Counted from the first letter of the stretch, positions 7,721-16,619 are shown. The stretch: 28,389 nucleotides of DNA from SURF-32 sp964648365 (GCA_964648365.1 CAZYLK010000067.1:1-28389), one strand, 5' to 3'. Notes: a model not told the origin generated them from the letters alone. A program made the numbers and translations.

Positions 7721-9334
7721 TTAAGCCCCCACCGGGATGACCATCACGTGACGCACGGGACGGTCAAGCCTGAGATTCTCGTCATACACGTCGATCGTGA
7801 TCCGCAGAGCATACGGATAAAACCGGTCCGGCGCCGTCCGCGGATTGCCGCTGCCGTCGGTGTCGGGCTCGGTGCCGTTGAGCTTCACCAGCGACGGATA
7901 CCAGAACAGGCCGGGAATGTCGTCGTAATTGCCGTTGTTATCCTTGGGGAACCGCCCGCGGGAATCTGTATCGAACATGTTCCACAAACTGGAAAGCTGG
8001 TCGATGCGTTTCTGGAGGCGTTCCGCTTCCAGGGGTTCCGCCTCTTCCATGAGGGCCTCCAGCTTCTGAACCGCGGTCTGGATGGTCTGATACACACGCG
8101 ACGGATCGATGGTGAAGTCAGAATCGAACCAGAGTACGCGATCGCCGATGCCGCGGGTGTTGGTGCCCTGCTCGTAGAGGGACGGGTCGATCGTCCACTC
8201 GACCTTGAACGACGCACAGTGCGGCAGGAAATAACTCGCGATGCGATCGCCGATCGGCGCCGGCGGCGTCAGGTCCAGCACGCTGCGCCGCGCCCACTTG
8301 CCCCGGACGAGGAAGTCGGCCGCCCGTTCGGAGCCTGGCAGAACGAGACGCTTCCACGCCTGTGAGGACTCCCCGTGATAGGGCGCGGGGATGCCCGGCA
8401 GGATCGCCTGATCGTAATCAAACAAGCCGACCACGTCGGTCAGCCCGGCCAGCAGCGGCCAGTCGCCATCCTCGTTGGCCACGGGATCGAACGGGTGCGT
8501 ATCCGCCCACTGACGTCCGTCCGGATCGGGATCGGGCGGCGCCTCGTTGGTAAGCAGCACGGACCGCCGGGCCAGGTGCCACTGCGACGCGGGAACCCGC
8601 GACGGCTCGTTGCGTTCGCCGTCGTCCAGCGGGAACTGCCGGACCTCTTCGGCGCTGCGGAACTCGAGCCGACTGCGCGGCACCACGTCGTTGGGTTCGA
8701 GAATCGAACGATACCCGCTCTGCGTCGTCTCGTCCGCGACGTATTCCGTCTGAAGGGCGTGGCCGTACACGACCTGCTGCGCGTTCGCAGTCACGTCCGT
8801 AAAGACGGCGCTGCGCACGCCGCGCCGCTGCGTAACGAACATCAGGATGTCCGCCCGCGGCGCGATCATCCGCATTTCACCGTTAACCGCCTCTTCCCGC
8901 TCGGGATCGGCGAGGTGCGGATAGCCGTCGGCCGGGTCTTTGTTGTTGTCCGCGTCGTAGCCCGCCTTGGTCCAGTAGTTCCGCGCGGGCAGGCCCCAGA
9001 TGGCGAGGATCGACGACTCACGGCTGACGTGGGCCAGATCCTCCCGCAGCGTCTGCTCGACCATGCGAAGGCGCTGGCTGACGTTGGTCAGGGCGGTTGC
9101 CTGCCCCGTGGAGTGGACGGCAATGCTGAACATCTCGCCCGCCAGAGCCATCATCAGGGCGAGAATGCCGACAGCGACCACGAGTTCCGCCAGGGTGAAG
9201 CCGCCGCGGACCGGGCCGCAGCGACCGAAAACGGACGCGGCGCGCCGACCCCGCGTCGGCGCCGGCGACCCAGCGCGACGAGCCGGCTCGGCCTCGCGTG
9301 GGCGCAAACTGCTTGGAATGAATGACTTGCGCAT
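7721..9334 (-). CDS. GspJ-like prepilin-type pseudopilin
   Basis: 537 residues from the ATG at 9334. A long basic leader of 45 residues ends in a prepilin peptidase site, G45 before FTLAE, with the conserved Glu at mature position 5. The hydrophobic helix LVVAVGILALMMALAGEMF follows, then a polar helical segment with RLRMVEQTLREDLAHV, typical of the PulJ/GspJ subclass. The C-terminal two-thirds is a large domain whose repeated DLTPPAPIGDR- and FYPYALRITIDVYD-like strands I do not recognise. GspJ is usually about 200 residues, so this one is more than twice as long. Pairing with the downstream GspK-like gene indicates a pseudopilus-tip complex at the inner membrane/periplasm. The secretion ATPase and platform genes are not in the window. 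Confidence 0.8.
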   Translation of the reverse strand: MRKSFIPSSLRPREAEPARRAGSPAPTRGRRAASVFGRCGPVRGGFTLAELVVAVGILALMMALAGEMFSIAVHSTGQATALTNVSQRLRMVEQTLREDLAHVSRESSILAIWGLPARNYWTKAGYDADNNKDPADGYPHLADPEREEAVNGEMRMIAPRADILMFVTQRRGVRSAVFTDVTANAQQVVYGHALQTEYVADETTQSGYRSILEPNDVVPRSRLEFRSAEEVRQFPLDDGERNEPSRVPASQWHLARRSVLLTNEAPPDPDPDGRQWADTHPFDPVANEDGDWPLLAGLTDVVGLFDYDQAILPGIPAPYHGESSQAWKRLVLPGSERAADFLVRGKWARRSVLDLTPPAPIGDRIASYFLPHCASFKVEWTIDPSLYEQGTNTRGIGDRVLWFDSDFTIDPSRVYQTIQTAVQKLEALMEEAEPLEAERLQKRIDQLSSLWNMFDTDSRGRFPKDNNGNYDDIPGLFWYPSLVKLNGTEPDTDGSGNPRTAPDRFYPYALRITIDVYDENLRLDRPVRHVMVIPVGA

Positions 9335-9390
9335 AATATATCCGATCTTATGGACGCGTGGGCCGAACTCGGCCCGATTCGGACACCGGC

Positions 9391-9418
9391 ATTATCGCGA
9401 GCACCAAGTGTCGGTCTA
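9391..9418 (-). promoter_or_regulatory. Candidate promoter of the pseudopilin unit
   Basis: On the minus strand, TAGACC (9418-9413, 4 of 6) and GATAAT (9396-9391, 5 of 6) are separated by 16 bases. The -10 ends 57 bases before the GspJ-like start codon and is the best sigma70-like match I found in this gap. Confidence 0.35.
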
Positions 9419-9478
9419 GCGTCAGTTTCGATTTTTGGACGCCGAAACGTCCGGAACCCCCACGTCCTGCGAGAGTTA

Positions 9479-9500
9479 CCCCAGCCCGGCCTGGGCGGGG
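9479..9500 (-). terminator. GC-rich hairpin after the RND pump gene
   Basis: CCCAG-CCCGGC-CTGGG with flanking C and G runs forms a strong stem 24 bases beyond the czcA-like stop. No T-run follows on the minus strand, so intrinsic termination is only a possibility. Confidence 0.25.
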
Positions 9501-9523
9501 CCAATCCGGCGGGGCACCGTCCG

Positions 9524-12500
9524 CTAGGTCCGGTCGCGGGTGGTGAATATCCTGTACAAAGCCGGAAGCACGAGAAGCGTCAGGCCGGTGCTGGTGACCA
9601 GACCCCCGATAACCACGGTGGCCAGCGGTCGCTGGACCTCCGCGCCCGTCCCTGTTGCGATCGCCATGGGGACAAATCCCAGGGATGCCACCAAGGCGGT
9701 CATGAGCACGGGGCGGGTCCGGGTCAGCGAGCCGCGGATGATCGCGTCGTCCCGCCCGACGCCCTCCTCCCGAAGCTGATTGATGAACGTGACCATGACC
9801 AGTCCGTTAAGGACCGCGACGCCCGATAACGCGATGAACCCGACCGCCGCGGAGATCGAGAAGGGCATGTCGCGCAGCCAGAGGGTTGCGATGCCGCCGC
9901 TTAGCCCGAGCGGCACGGCGCTGAAGACGAGGATGGCGTAGCGCGCCTGGCGGAACGTCGCAAACAGGAGGATGAAGATCAGCGCGAAGCAGATCGGCAC
10001 CACGACCCCAAGCCGGCGTTTCGCGGCCACCAGATTCTCGAATTGCCCGCCCCAGTCGAGCCAGCCGCCGGCGGGCAGATCGATGCCCGACACCTTCGAT
10101 TGCGCCTCGGCCACGAACGAGCCGAGGTCGCGCCCGCGCACGTTGCACTGCACCACCACGCGGCGCTTGCCATTCTCCCGGCTGATCTGATTGGTGCCTT
10201 CGGCGACTTCGATGCGCGCAACATCCCCCAGCGGGATGAAGCCCATGTCGGCCGGCGGCGGCATCAGACCGGTCCAGTGGGAGTCGGACGCCAGCCGAGC
10301 GGCCGTGGACTCGCTCTCGTGCGACGGGAGTGGGATCCAGAGCTTCTCCAGCGTCTGCGGCTGTCCGCGCAGCGACTCGGGGAGCCGGACAACCACGTCG
10401 AAGCGTCGGTCGCCCTCGAACACCAGCCCCGCCTCCCGGCCGCCGATCGCCACAGCCACCACGTCTTGCACGTCCGCCACGGTCAACCCGTAACGGGCGA
10501 TGGCCGCCCGGTCCACGTCCACCGTCAGCACCGGCATGCCGATGGTCTGCTCGACTCGGGCGTCAGCGGCGCCGGGGATCGTCTGGAGGACCGCGAGAAT
10601 CGAATCCGCGGTCGAACGCATGGCGTTGAAGTCATCGCCGTAGACCTTGATGGCCACGTCGCCACGGACGCCCGCGATCAGTTCGTTGAAGCGCATCTCG
10701 ATCGGCTGGGTAAACTCGTAGTTGTTGCCCGGCAGCGCGCGGAGCGTCACCTCGATGAGTTCGAGCAGCCTGCCTTTGTGGCCGGTCGCGGTCACAGCGC
10801 CGTGCCCGTGCCCGCCGCCGTGACCCCCGTCGCCGGCATGGCCATGCTCGTCGTCGGCGTGACCCAGAATGCGTTCGAGTTCGGCCGAGCGCTCCGCGAT
10901 GAGCCGGTCGAGTTCACTCTCGCTGCGCCACTGATCCTGCGGCTTGAGGATCACAAAAGTATCGCTGACGTTCTGCGGCATCGGGTCGGTCGCCATCTCG
11001 GCCGTTCCGGTCTTTGAATAAAGAAAGGCGACCTCAGGGAACGCGCCGAGCGTGCGTTCCAGGTTGGATTGCATCTGCTGCGACTGAGACAGCGAGGTGC
11101 TCGGGATGCGCAGCGCGTGCATGGCCAGATCCTGCTCGTCGAGGCGGGGAACGAACTCCTGGCCCAGCGTCTGAAACAGCAGGATCGAACCGGCGAAGAT
11201 GGCCACGGCCGCCGATACGACCAGCCAACGCGCTCGCAGCGCCCAGCGCACCAGCGGTTCATAGGCTGCCTTGATCCACCGGATGATGAAGATCTCCCGC
11301 TCCTTGACCCGTCCGCGGACGAGGATGGCGACCATCGCCGGCACGAACGTCAAAGAAAGAACGAAAGCGCCGGCGAGGGCGAAGATCACCGTCAGTGCCA
11401 TCGGATGGAACATCTTCCCTTCGACGCCCGTCAGCGTCAGGATCGGCACGTAAACGACGGTGATGATGGCCTCGCCGAAGGCGGTGGCGCCGCGGACCTG
11501 CCGGCTGGCGTCCGTCACGACCGCCAGTCGCTCCGGCAGCGTCAGGAGCCGCCCCTTCGCGCTTTGCTCCTCGGCGAGTCGGCGGATGCAGTTCTCGACG
11601 ATGATCACGGCGCCGTCGACGATCAGGCCGAAGTCGATCGCCCCCAGCGACATGAGGTTGCCGCTCACCTTGTTTTCCACCATGCCGATGGCGGCGATGA
11701 GCATGGAAAGCGGAATAGCCATGGCGCAGATCAGCGCCGCCCGGAAGTTGCCCAGCAGCACGAAGAGCACGACCACCACAAGAATCGCGCCTTCGACGAG
11801 GTTCTTTTCAACCGTGCGGATGGTGGCGTCGACCAGTTTGGTGCGGTTGAGGACGGTCTTGGCCCGGATGCCCGGCGGGAGCGTCTTTTGAATCTGCGCC
11901 AGCCGCTCATCCACGGCCGCGGCCACCGTGCGGCTGTTTTCGCCGATGCGCATGATCGCGGTGCCGACGACGACTTCCTCCCCGTTCTCGCTCGCGGATC
12001 CGGTGCGCAGTTCCGGCCCGATGCGAACGCCGTCGGAGACGACCACGTCGCGGATGCGGATCGGCACGCCGTTGCGCGAGCCGACCACGATGGACTCGAT
12101 TTCCTCAAGCGTGCTGATGCGGCCGGCGGCGCGGACGATGTACATCTCGCCGTTGTGTTCGATGTAGCCGGCGCCGGTGCTGACGTTGTTCGCCTCCAGG
12201 GCTTCAATGATGTCGCGGAAGGTCAGCCCGTAGCTGACCAGCTTCATCGGGGCGGGCTGGACGTGGTATTGCTTGACGTAGCCGCCGATCGAGTCGACGC
12301 CCGCGATCCCCGGCACCGTCTGGAGTTGAATCCGGATCAGCCAGTCCTGGATTTCGCGCAGGTAGGCGATGCGCTCGAACTCGGTGCGGAGACGATGACC
12401 TTCGGGCGTCAGGTACGAGCCGTCGCGTTGCCAGCCCGGCTGCCCGTCGCGGTTGGTCGCACCGGCGCCGTCCGCGTGCTCGTACTCGACGGTGTACATG

Positions 12501-12919
12501 TACACTTCGCCCAGGCCGGTGGCGAGCGGTCCCATGACCGGCTCGGCGCCCGGCGGCAGGCTCTCGCCCGCCAGCGCCAGGCGTTCGAAGACCTGCTGGC
12601 GGGCGAAATAGATGTCCACGTCGTCCTCGAAGATGACGGTTACCTGGGAAAAGCCGTTGCGCGACAGCGAACGCGTGGACTTCAAACCCGGAATGCCGGC
12701 CATTGAAATCTCAATGGGCAGTGTGACCTGCTTTTCCATCTCCACCGGCGACAGGGCGGGATAGACGACGTTGATCTGCACCTGGTTGTTGGTGATGTCG
12801 GGAACGGCGTCGATGGGCAGCTTGAGCAGCGCATTGACGCCGACGGCCGCAACGATGACTGTCAGTAGGACAATCAGCCAGCGGCTGCGGATCGAGAATC
12901 GAAGGATGGATTCAAGCAT
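9524..12919 (-). CDS. czcA: CzcA/CusA-type heavy-metal efflux RND pump with His-rich loop
   Basis: 1131 residues from the ATG at 12919 (MLESILRFSIRSRWLIVLLT). Upstream in-frame codons merely translate ATTCG repeat DNA and are excluded. It is the inner-membrane proton-driven pump of a tripartite metal exporter. Visible: the first membrane helix, the periplasmic opening IDAVPDITNNQVQINV, and GAIDFGLIVDGAVIIVEN in the fourth helix region (about residues 420-440), the acidic proton-relay motif of the heavy-metal (HME) RND subfamily. Eleven or twelve membrane helices and two large periplasmic loops follow the family plan. Around residues 685-715 the second periplasmic loop carries a His/Gly insertion (DEHGHAGDGGHGGGHGHG), which accounts for part of the extra length over the usual 1040-1060. 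Likely substrates are divalent cations such as Zn, Co, Cd or Ni rather than Cu(I), but this is inferred. It is the last gene of the operon. Confidence 0.93.
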   Translation of the reverse strand: MLESILRFSIRSRWLIVLLTVIVAAVGVNALLKLPIDAVPDITNNQVQINVVYPALSPVEMEKQVTLPIEISMAGIPGLKSTRSLSRNGFSQVTVIFEDDVDIYFARQQVFERLALAGESLPPGAEPVMGPLATGLGEVYMYTVEYEHADGAGATNRDGQPGWQRDGSYLTPEGHRLRTEFERIAYLREIQDWLIRIQLQTVPGIAGVDSIGGYVKQYHVQPAPMKLVSYGLTFRDIIEALEANNVSTGAGYIEHNGEMYIVRAAGRISTLEEIESIVVGSRNGVPIRIRDVVVSDGVRIGPELRTGSASENGEEVVVGTAIMRIGENSRTVAAAVDERLAQIQKTLPPGIRAKTVLNRTKLVDATIRTVEKNLVEGAILVVVVLFVLLGNFRAALICAMAIPLSMLIAAIGMVENKVSGNLMSLGAIDFGLIVDGAVIIVENCIRRLAEEQSAKGRLLTLPERLAVVTDASRQVRGATAFGEAIITVVYVPILTLTGVEGKMFHPMALTVIFALAGAFVLSLTFVPAMVAILVRGRVKEREIFIIRWIKAAYEPLVRWALRARWLVVSAAVAIFAGSILLFQTLGQEFVPRLDEQDLAMHALRIPSTSLSQSQQMQSNLERTLGAFPEVAFLYSKTGTAEMATDPMPQNVSDTFVILKPQDQWRSESELDRLIAERSAELERILGHADDEHGHAGDGGHGGGHGHGAVTATGHKGRLLELIEVTLRALPGNNYEFTQPIEMRFNELIAGVRGDVAIKVYGDDFNAMRSTADSILAVLQTIPGAADARVEQTIGMPVLTVDVDRAAIARYGLTVADVQDVVAVAIGGREAGLVFEGDRRFDVVVRLPESLRGQPQTLEKLWIPLPSHESESTAARLASDSHWTGLMPPPADMGFIPLGDVARIEVAEGTNQISRENGKRRVVVQCNVRGRDLGSFVAEAQSKVSGIDLPAGGWLDWGGQFENLVAAKRRLGVVVPICFALIFILLFATFRQARYAILVFSAVPLGLSGGIATLWLRDMPFSISAAVGFIALSGVAVLNGLVMVTFINQLREEGVGRDDAIIRGSLTRTRPVLMTALVASLGFVPMAIATGTGAEVQRPLATVVIGGLVTSTGLTLLVLPALYRIFTTRDRT

Positions 12920-12939
12920 GGGAGGGACGCCCCTGAGGC

Positions 12940-13027
12940 CGAATGGCGAATGGCGAATAGCCAGAAGCAATGGCGAATGGCGAATAGCCAGAAGCAATGG
13001 CGAATGGCGAATAGCGAATAACGAATG
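12940..13027. repeat. GAATGGCGAATA-type short tandem repeat, left arm of an inverted pair
   Basis: Overlapping GAATGGC/GAATAGC/GAATAAC heptamer-like units, with a 27-bp subunit containing AGCCAGAAGCAAT repeated twice. Its last 19 bases, GAATAGCGAATAACGAATG (13009-13027), are the exact reverse complement of two segments in the right arm. Confidence 0.85.
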
Positions 13028-13134
13028 AAGACAAGAGGGGGAGCGTATCGCGCGCCGGCGACTGATGCCGCAGGAGTATGCCACACACAACGGCGTTCGT
13101 CGCGGAAGAGATGCAACGCGCCCGTGTTTTTCTT

Positions 13135-13200
13135 AATTCGTTATTCGCCATTCGTTATTCGCTATTCACGGTCTATTCGCCATTCGTTATTCGCTATTCA
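13135..13200. repeat. ATTCGCCATTCG-type repeat, right arm of the inverted pair
   Basis: The 19-mer CATTCGTTATTCGCTATTC occurs twice (13149-13167 and 13181-13199), inverted relative to the left arm, with about 110 bases between the arms. The array runs directly into the stop codon of the czcB-like gene (complement of 13198-13200), so the repeat supplies the stop. Confidence 0.85.
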
Positions 13201-14922
13201 ATGCTGGTGTTCCGCGGCGCCTTTGCCGAGGTCGGCCTTGAGCAGAAAACTGCCGGATGCCACGTACGGTTCGCCTTCCTCGAGGCCGGCGTAGACCGGT
13301 ACCAGGGCGCCGACGGGCTTGCCGATCGAAACCGTACGCGGCATGAACGTGTTCGGCCGGTCCGAAGACGGGACGAAGACGACCGTCCGTCCTTCCAGCG
13401 ACTGCACCGCCTCGGCGGACACGACGACGAGCGGCGAAGCGTGCCGATTCCGCCGATCTATCGACGCGATCTCGACTTCTACAAACATGCCGGGCTTCAG
13501 CGAACGATCGTCGCACTCGACGGCCACGCGCACCGCGACCGTGCGGGTGCGCGGGTCGATCATGGGCGCTACGTAGGATACTTCGCCCTGATGTTTGTGC
13601 GCGTCGAGCGCGCCGGCGTCGATCCATGCGTCGGCGCCGCGGGCGATTTCGGGCAGGTGTGCCTCGGGGATGTCGGCCAGCACCCACAACGAATGCACGT
13701 CGGCCAGCACGAGCAGTTGCTCGCGCTCCGAGCTGACCAGTTCGCCCAGGGTCACGTTGCGCTCGACCACTTCCCCGCCGATGGGCGCAACGATGGTGAA
13801 ACGTGGATTGACCTCGCCGCTGTCGCGCAACTCGTCGACGGCGTCCTGACTCATACCGAGCAGATGGAGTTTGTTCTCGGCGGCCAGGGTGGCGGACTGA
13901 GCGGTCAGCAGGCCGGCCTCGGCGACTTTGAATTCCGCCTCGCGCCTCTGGACTTCCTCTAACGCAATGCCGCGGTTTTCCTCATAGAGTCGGCGCGCCC
14001 GGTCATAGGCGCCGTGGGCGAGGTCTACGCTGACGGCGGCCGTCTCGGCCAGGATGCGTTTCTGAAGGTATTCGCTCTGTGCCTCGCCGAGTTCGGGGCT
14101 TTCCACGACCAGCAACGCCTCGCCCTTCGTCACGACGTCGCCCAGCCGGACGTGCAGTTCGGCGATTCGCCCGGGCAGCGTGGAACCGACATGGGCCATG
14201 GTCTCGGTGTTAAAAGCAACGCGGGCGGGGGCGACGAACGTGGGATTGAGCCGCCGGCGCTGCGCGTTGGCGATAGTGATACGGTTACGCTCGACGGCCT
14301 CGGCCGTGAGCCGCACCTCCGGCGCATGATCATGTTCATCAGCGTGGGCCGCGTGATCGTGGGCGGCGTGATCGTGGGCGGCGTGATCGTGGGCGGCGTG
14401 ATCGTGGCCCGCGTCGCCGTGATCGGCGTCGCCGTGATCGGCGTGATCGTGATCCGCGTCGTCGTGATCCGCGTCGTCGTGATCGGCGTCGTCGTGATCG
14501 GCGTCGTCGTGATCAGCGGCGTCAGGATCCGTGTGATCATGGCCCGCATGATCGTGATCCGCCGGGTCGTCCGGTGTGGCACCGGTTTCCAACCGGTGAT
14601 CTTCCGGTGTGGCACCGGTTTCCAACCGGTGATCTCCGTCGTCATGCGCATGACCATGATCATCGTGTGGCTCGCCCCCCCCTGATTCTACCGCGCCGGA
14701 TTCGCCCGCACCGGCGGCCTGGGTTGCGGACTCGCGCCGCGCCTCACGATCACACGCCGCCAGCAGCCCGGCACATAGGAACACGGACGCAACGCCGATG
14801 CGTGGCAGGCTGCCGCACAGCGCCCGACGCGGCCGTCCCAGGAGCTGCCGTCTCGCGCCGGATGAAGCCCGCGGCTCGCCGGCTGCGCCGGTACGGTTGT
14901 TGTTATGAAAGATTCTTGCCAT
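13198..14922 (-). CDS. czcB: CzcB-type membrane fusion protein with long His/Asp-rich N-terminal domain
   Basis: 574 residues from the ATG at 14922. The first 56 residues hold a long basic leader and a lipoprotein signal ending in the lipobox LLAAC (Cys57). Residues 86-199 are an extreme His/Asp/Ala tract with about 29 histidines, mostly ADHDD and AHDHA pentapeptides. A normal periplasmic adaptor follows: the lipoyl-like barrel GSTLPGRIAELHVRLGDVVTKGEALLVVESPEL, an alpha-hairpin (about 285-350), the second half-barrel APIGGEVVERNVTLGELV, and the beta-barrel/membrane-proximal domain through VSIGKPVGALVPVYAGLEEGE. The protein couples the RND pump to the outer-membrane factor, and the His tract probably buffers or delivers metal. 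Two copies of a 33-bp hairpin repeat lie in frame inside the tract (residues 97-118). Confidence 0.9.
   Translation of the reverse strand: MARIFHNNNRTGAAGEPRASSGARRQLLGRPRRALCGSLPRIGVASVFLCAGLLAACDREARRESATQAAGAGESGAVESGGGEPHDDHGHAHDDGDHRLETGATPEDHRLETGATPDDPADHDHAGHDHTDPDAADHDDADHDDADHDDADHDDADHDHADHGDADHGDAGHDHAAHDHAAHDHAAHDHAAHADEHDHAPEVRLTAEAVERNRITIANAQRRRLNPTFVAPARVAFNTETMAHVGSTLPGRIAELHVRLGDVVTKGEALLVVESPELGEAQSEYLQKRILAETAAVSVDLAHGAYDRARRLYEENRGIALEEVQRREAEFKVAEAGLLTAQSATLAAENKLHLLGMSQDAVDELRDSGEVNPRFTIVAPIGGEVVERNVTLGELVSSEREQLLVLADVHSLWVLADIPEAHLPEIARGADAWIDAGALDAHKHQGEVSYVAPMIDPRTRTVAVRVAVECDDRSLKPGMFVEVEIASIDRRNRHASPLVVVSAEAVQSLEGRTVVFVPSSDRPNTFMPRTVSIGKPVGALVPVYAGLEEGEPYVASGSFLLKADLGKGAAEHQH
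14341..14520. repeat. 15-bp coding tandem repeats (AHDHA and ADHDD pentapeptides)
   Basis: Two adjacent families of 15-bp units: GTGATCGTGGGCGGC-type units (AHDHA on the minus strand) from about 14341, and GTCGTGATC(C/G)GCGTC-type units (ADHDD) to about 14515. Unit length is a multiple of three, so copy-number change would keep the reading frame. Confidence 0.8.
14571..14636. repeat. Two in-frame 33-bp hairpin repeats inside the czcB-like gene
   Basis: Direct repeats 14571-14603 and 14604-14636 differ only at the last base. Each contains CACCGGTTTCCAACCGGTG, an 8-bp perfect stem around a TCC loop (first copy 14580-14598). They read DHRLETGATPE and DHRLETGATPD, unlike the His/Asp sequence on either side. 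The form (TGGCAC, stem, GTG) parallels the 3322-3475 array, suggesting a REP-like element that entered the gene. Confidence 0.8.
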
Positions 14923-15074
14923 ATCAAATCACTCAGTGAACTGTGGCATTGATGTCAGGCACGTACCTCCCGAGAGACCCATCCGCACAGTTCCGGTCGC
15001 GCTCCGCACGGACGCTTTCTGACGGGCGCGGTTCGGAACTGCCTTTGGAGACGCAGCCCGGACCTGTTGCCGAC

Positions 15075-16619
15075 TCATGGCTCCGGCGCGGACTCCGCCT
15101 TCACGGGAACCTCATCCGGACGGTTGAACAATTGTGCCGCCGGGCGGGCGGTCGCGCGCTCCAGATCCACCAGGGCATGAGCCGCCGACACCGCGGCCGC
15201 GACGTAGGCGCGGCGCACTTCGAGCAGCGACCGCTGCGCTTCAATAACATTGACAATTGCCGTGCTGCCCGCCTCGTACGCGGCCTCGGACAGTTCGACG
15301 GTCTGCCTCGCCTGCGGCACAACCTCCGCCTCGTAGAGTCGGATCAGATCCCACGCGGCCGTCGCCCGCTCCAGGGCGTCGCGCGTCTGCTGGGCGGCCT
15401 CCCGCTCGACGGCGTCCAGCAGCGCCAGGGCTTCGCGGAGGGCGAACTCGGCCTTCGCAATCTGCGCCTGGTTCTGGTCGAAGATGGGAAGCGGCAGGCT
15501 GACCGACGGACCGAGTGTGGCTTCGATCTCCCGCGACGTCTCGGCCCGGCGCTCGCTGCGCGACTGGATGTCCGGCGCGGTCAGTTCGCCGTTTCTAATG
15601 GACGAACGAACGGTGTCCGCCAGGATTTTTCGGCCGGGTTGCGCCCGGCGCGCCTCGCGTTCGAACTCAATGCCGACCTCGACGTCGCGCCAGATTGCGG
15701 CGTGCTCCAGTTCCAGATTCTCCCTGGCCGCCTCAACGGCGTCGCGAGCCGCCTGCACATCGAGTCGCGACGCCAGGCTCGTCGCGACCAATCGTTCCGC
15801 GTCCTGCTCGCCCACGATCGGTCCGGGCAACGGTTCGGTCAGGTTCAGGTCGTCCGGATCGGCGTGCAGCCCCATCAGCGTGGCCAGGGTTCGTGCGGCG
15901 CTCGACGCCTCGATCCCGGCGCGCCGCTCATCCACTTGCGCTTGCAGAACCAGCCCGCGAACCAGGTTGACATCGAGTGCCCCGACCGACCCCAGATCGA
16001 AACGGGCCTGCGAAATGCGGTGAAGTTCCTCCACCAGTCCGAGCATCTGCCGGGCGGATTCCAGCGCCTGCCGGGCGCCCACGGTATCGAAATAGGCCAG
16101 CCTCGTGTCGTGGGCGATCCGGCCGATCTGGCGGGCGGATTCCAGCAGCGTGCGATCCAGATCGCGCTCCGCGGCGCGACGTCGGGCGGGGATCAGCCAC
16201 AGTTCCGCGATGTTCTGCGCCAGCCCGATGTCCAGCCCCGCCAGCCCCCCCCCTTCCGGAAACCGGGCCGTCACACCGAGGCTCGGGTTGCTGAACAGAC
16301 CTGCCTGAACCACATCTGCGCGAGCCATGCCGACGCGCTGGAACGCGGCCAGCACGTGCGGATTGTTAAGCAGCGCGATCCGCACAGCGTCGTCGGACGT
16401 GAGGCCGTCAGCGAGGAGTTCGCCGATGAGCACGTCGGTGTGTTCGGCGTCGTCGTCGGGCTGTCGCGGGCCTATGCCGATCGACTGTTCCACGAACCCG
16501 CCGGCGCGATCGAAGTCCGGCTTCGGGTCCACGGTGGCGCACCCCGTGAGCGCGGCGGCGCCGGTCAGCGTGAGGATCGCGCTTCGTACCACACGGCGTG
16601 GCGTTTTGGTTCGTGTCAT
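15075..16619 (-). CDS. czcC: CzcC/TolC-type outer-membrane efflux lipoprotein
   Basis: 514 residues from the ATG at 16619, chosen because it begins directly with a lipoprotein signal (RRVVRSAILTLTGAAALTGC, acylated Cys27); the open frame extends upstream without signal-like sequence. The rest is two OEP repeats of long amphipathic helices with the usual landmarks: DAVRIALLNNPHVLAAFQRVG, ARADVVQAGLFSNPSLG, and in the second half PSVSLPLPIFDQNQAQIAKAEF and VELSEAAYEAGSTAIVNVIEAQRSLLEVRRAYV. The protein forms the outer-membrane channel of the tripartite metal exporter. It lies 152 bases upstream of the adaptor gene, which fits one operon. That gap holds a possible imperfect hairpin (GTTCCG...CGGAAC, about 14991-15039). 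Confidence 0.92.
   Translation of the reverse strand: MTRTKTPRRVVRSAILTLTGAAALTGCATVDPKPDFDRAGGFVEQSIGIGPRQPDDDAEHTDVLIGELLADGLTSDDAVRIALLNNPHVLAAFQRVGMARADVVQAGLFSNPSLGVTARFPEGGGLAGLDIGLAQNIAELWLIPARRRAAERDLDRTLLESARQIGRIAHDTRLAYFDTVGARQALESARQMLGLVEELHRISQARFDLGSVGALDVNLVRGLVLQAQVDERRAGIEASSAARTLATLMGLHADPDDLNLTEPLPGPIVGEQDAERLVATSLASRLDVQAARDAVEAARENLELEHAAIWRDVEVGIEFEREARRAQPGRKILADTVRSSIRNGELTAPDIQSRSERRAETSREIEATLGPSVSLPLPIFDQNQAQIAKAEFALREALALLDAVEREAAQQTRDALERATAAWDLIRLYEAEVVPQARQTVELSEAAYEAGSTAIVNVIEAQRSLLEVRRAYVAAAVSAAHALVDLERATARPAAQLFNRPDEVPVKAESAPEP

Noticed and set aside
9431..9456. GGACG-CCGAAA-CGTCC as the terminator of the pump gene
   Set aside because: On the transcribed minus strand the stem is followed by A's, not T's, so polarity is wrong.
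11069..12706. Long plus-strand open frame opposite the RND pump
   Set aside because: Antisense of a clear CzcA-family gene; translation is rich in D, R, H and Q without a domain.
12920..13090. N-terminal extension of the RND pump to 13090
   Set aside because: It only translates the ATTCG repeat (SPLLLAIRH-like peptides) ahead of a normal pump N-terminus at 12919.
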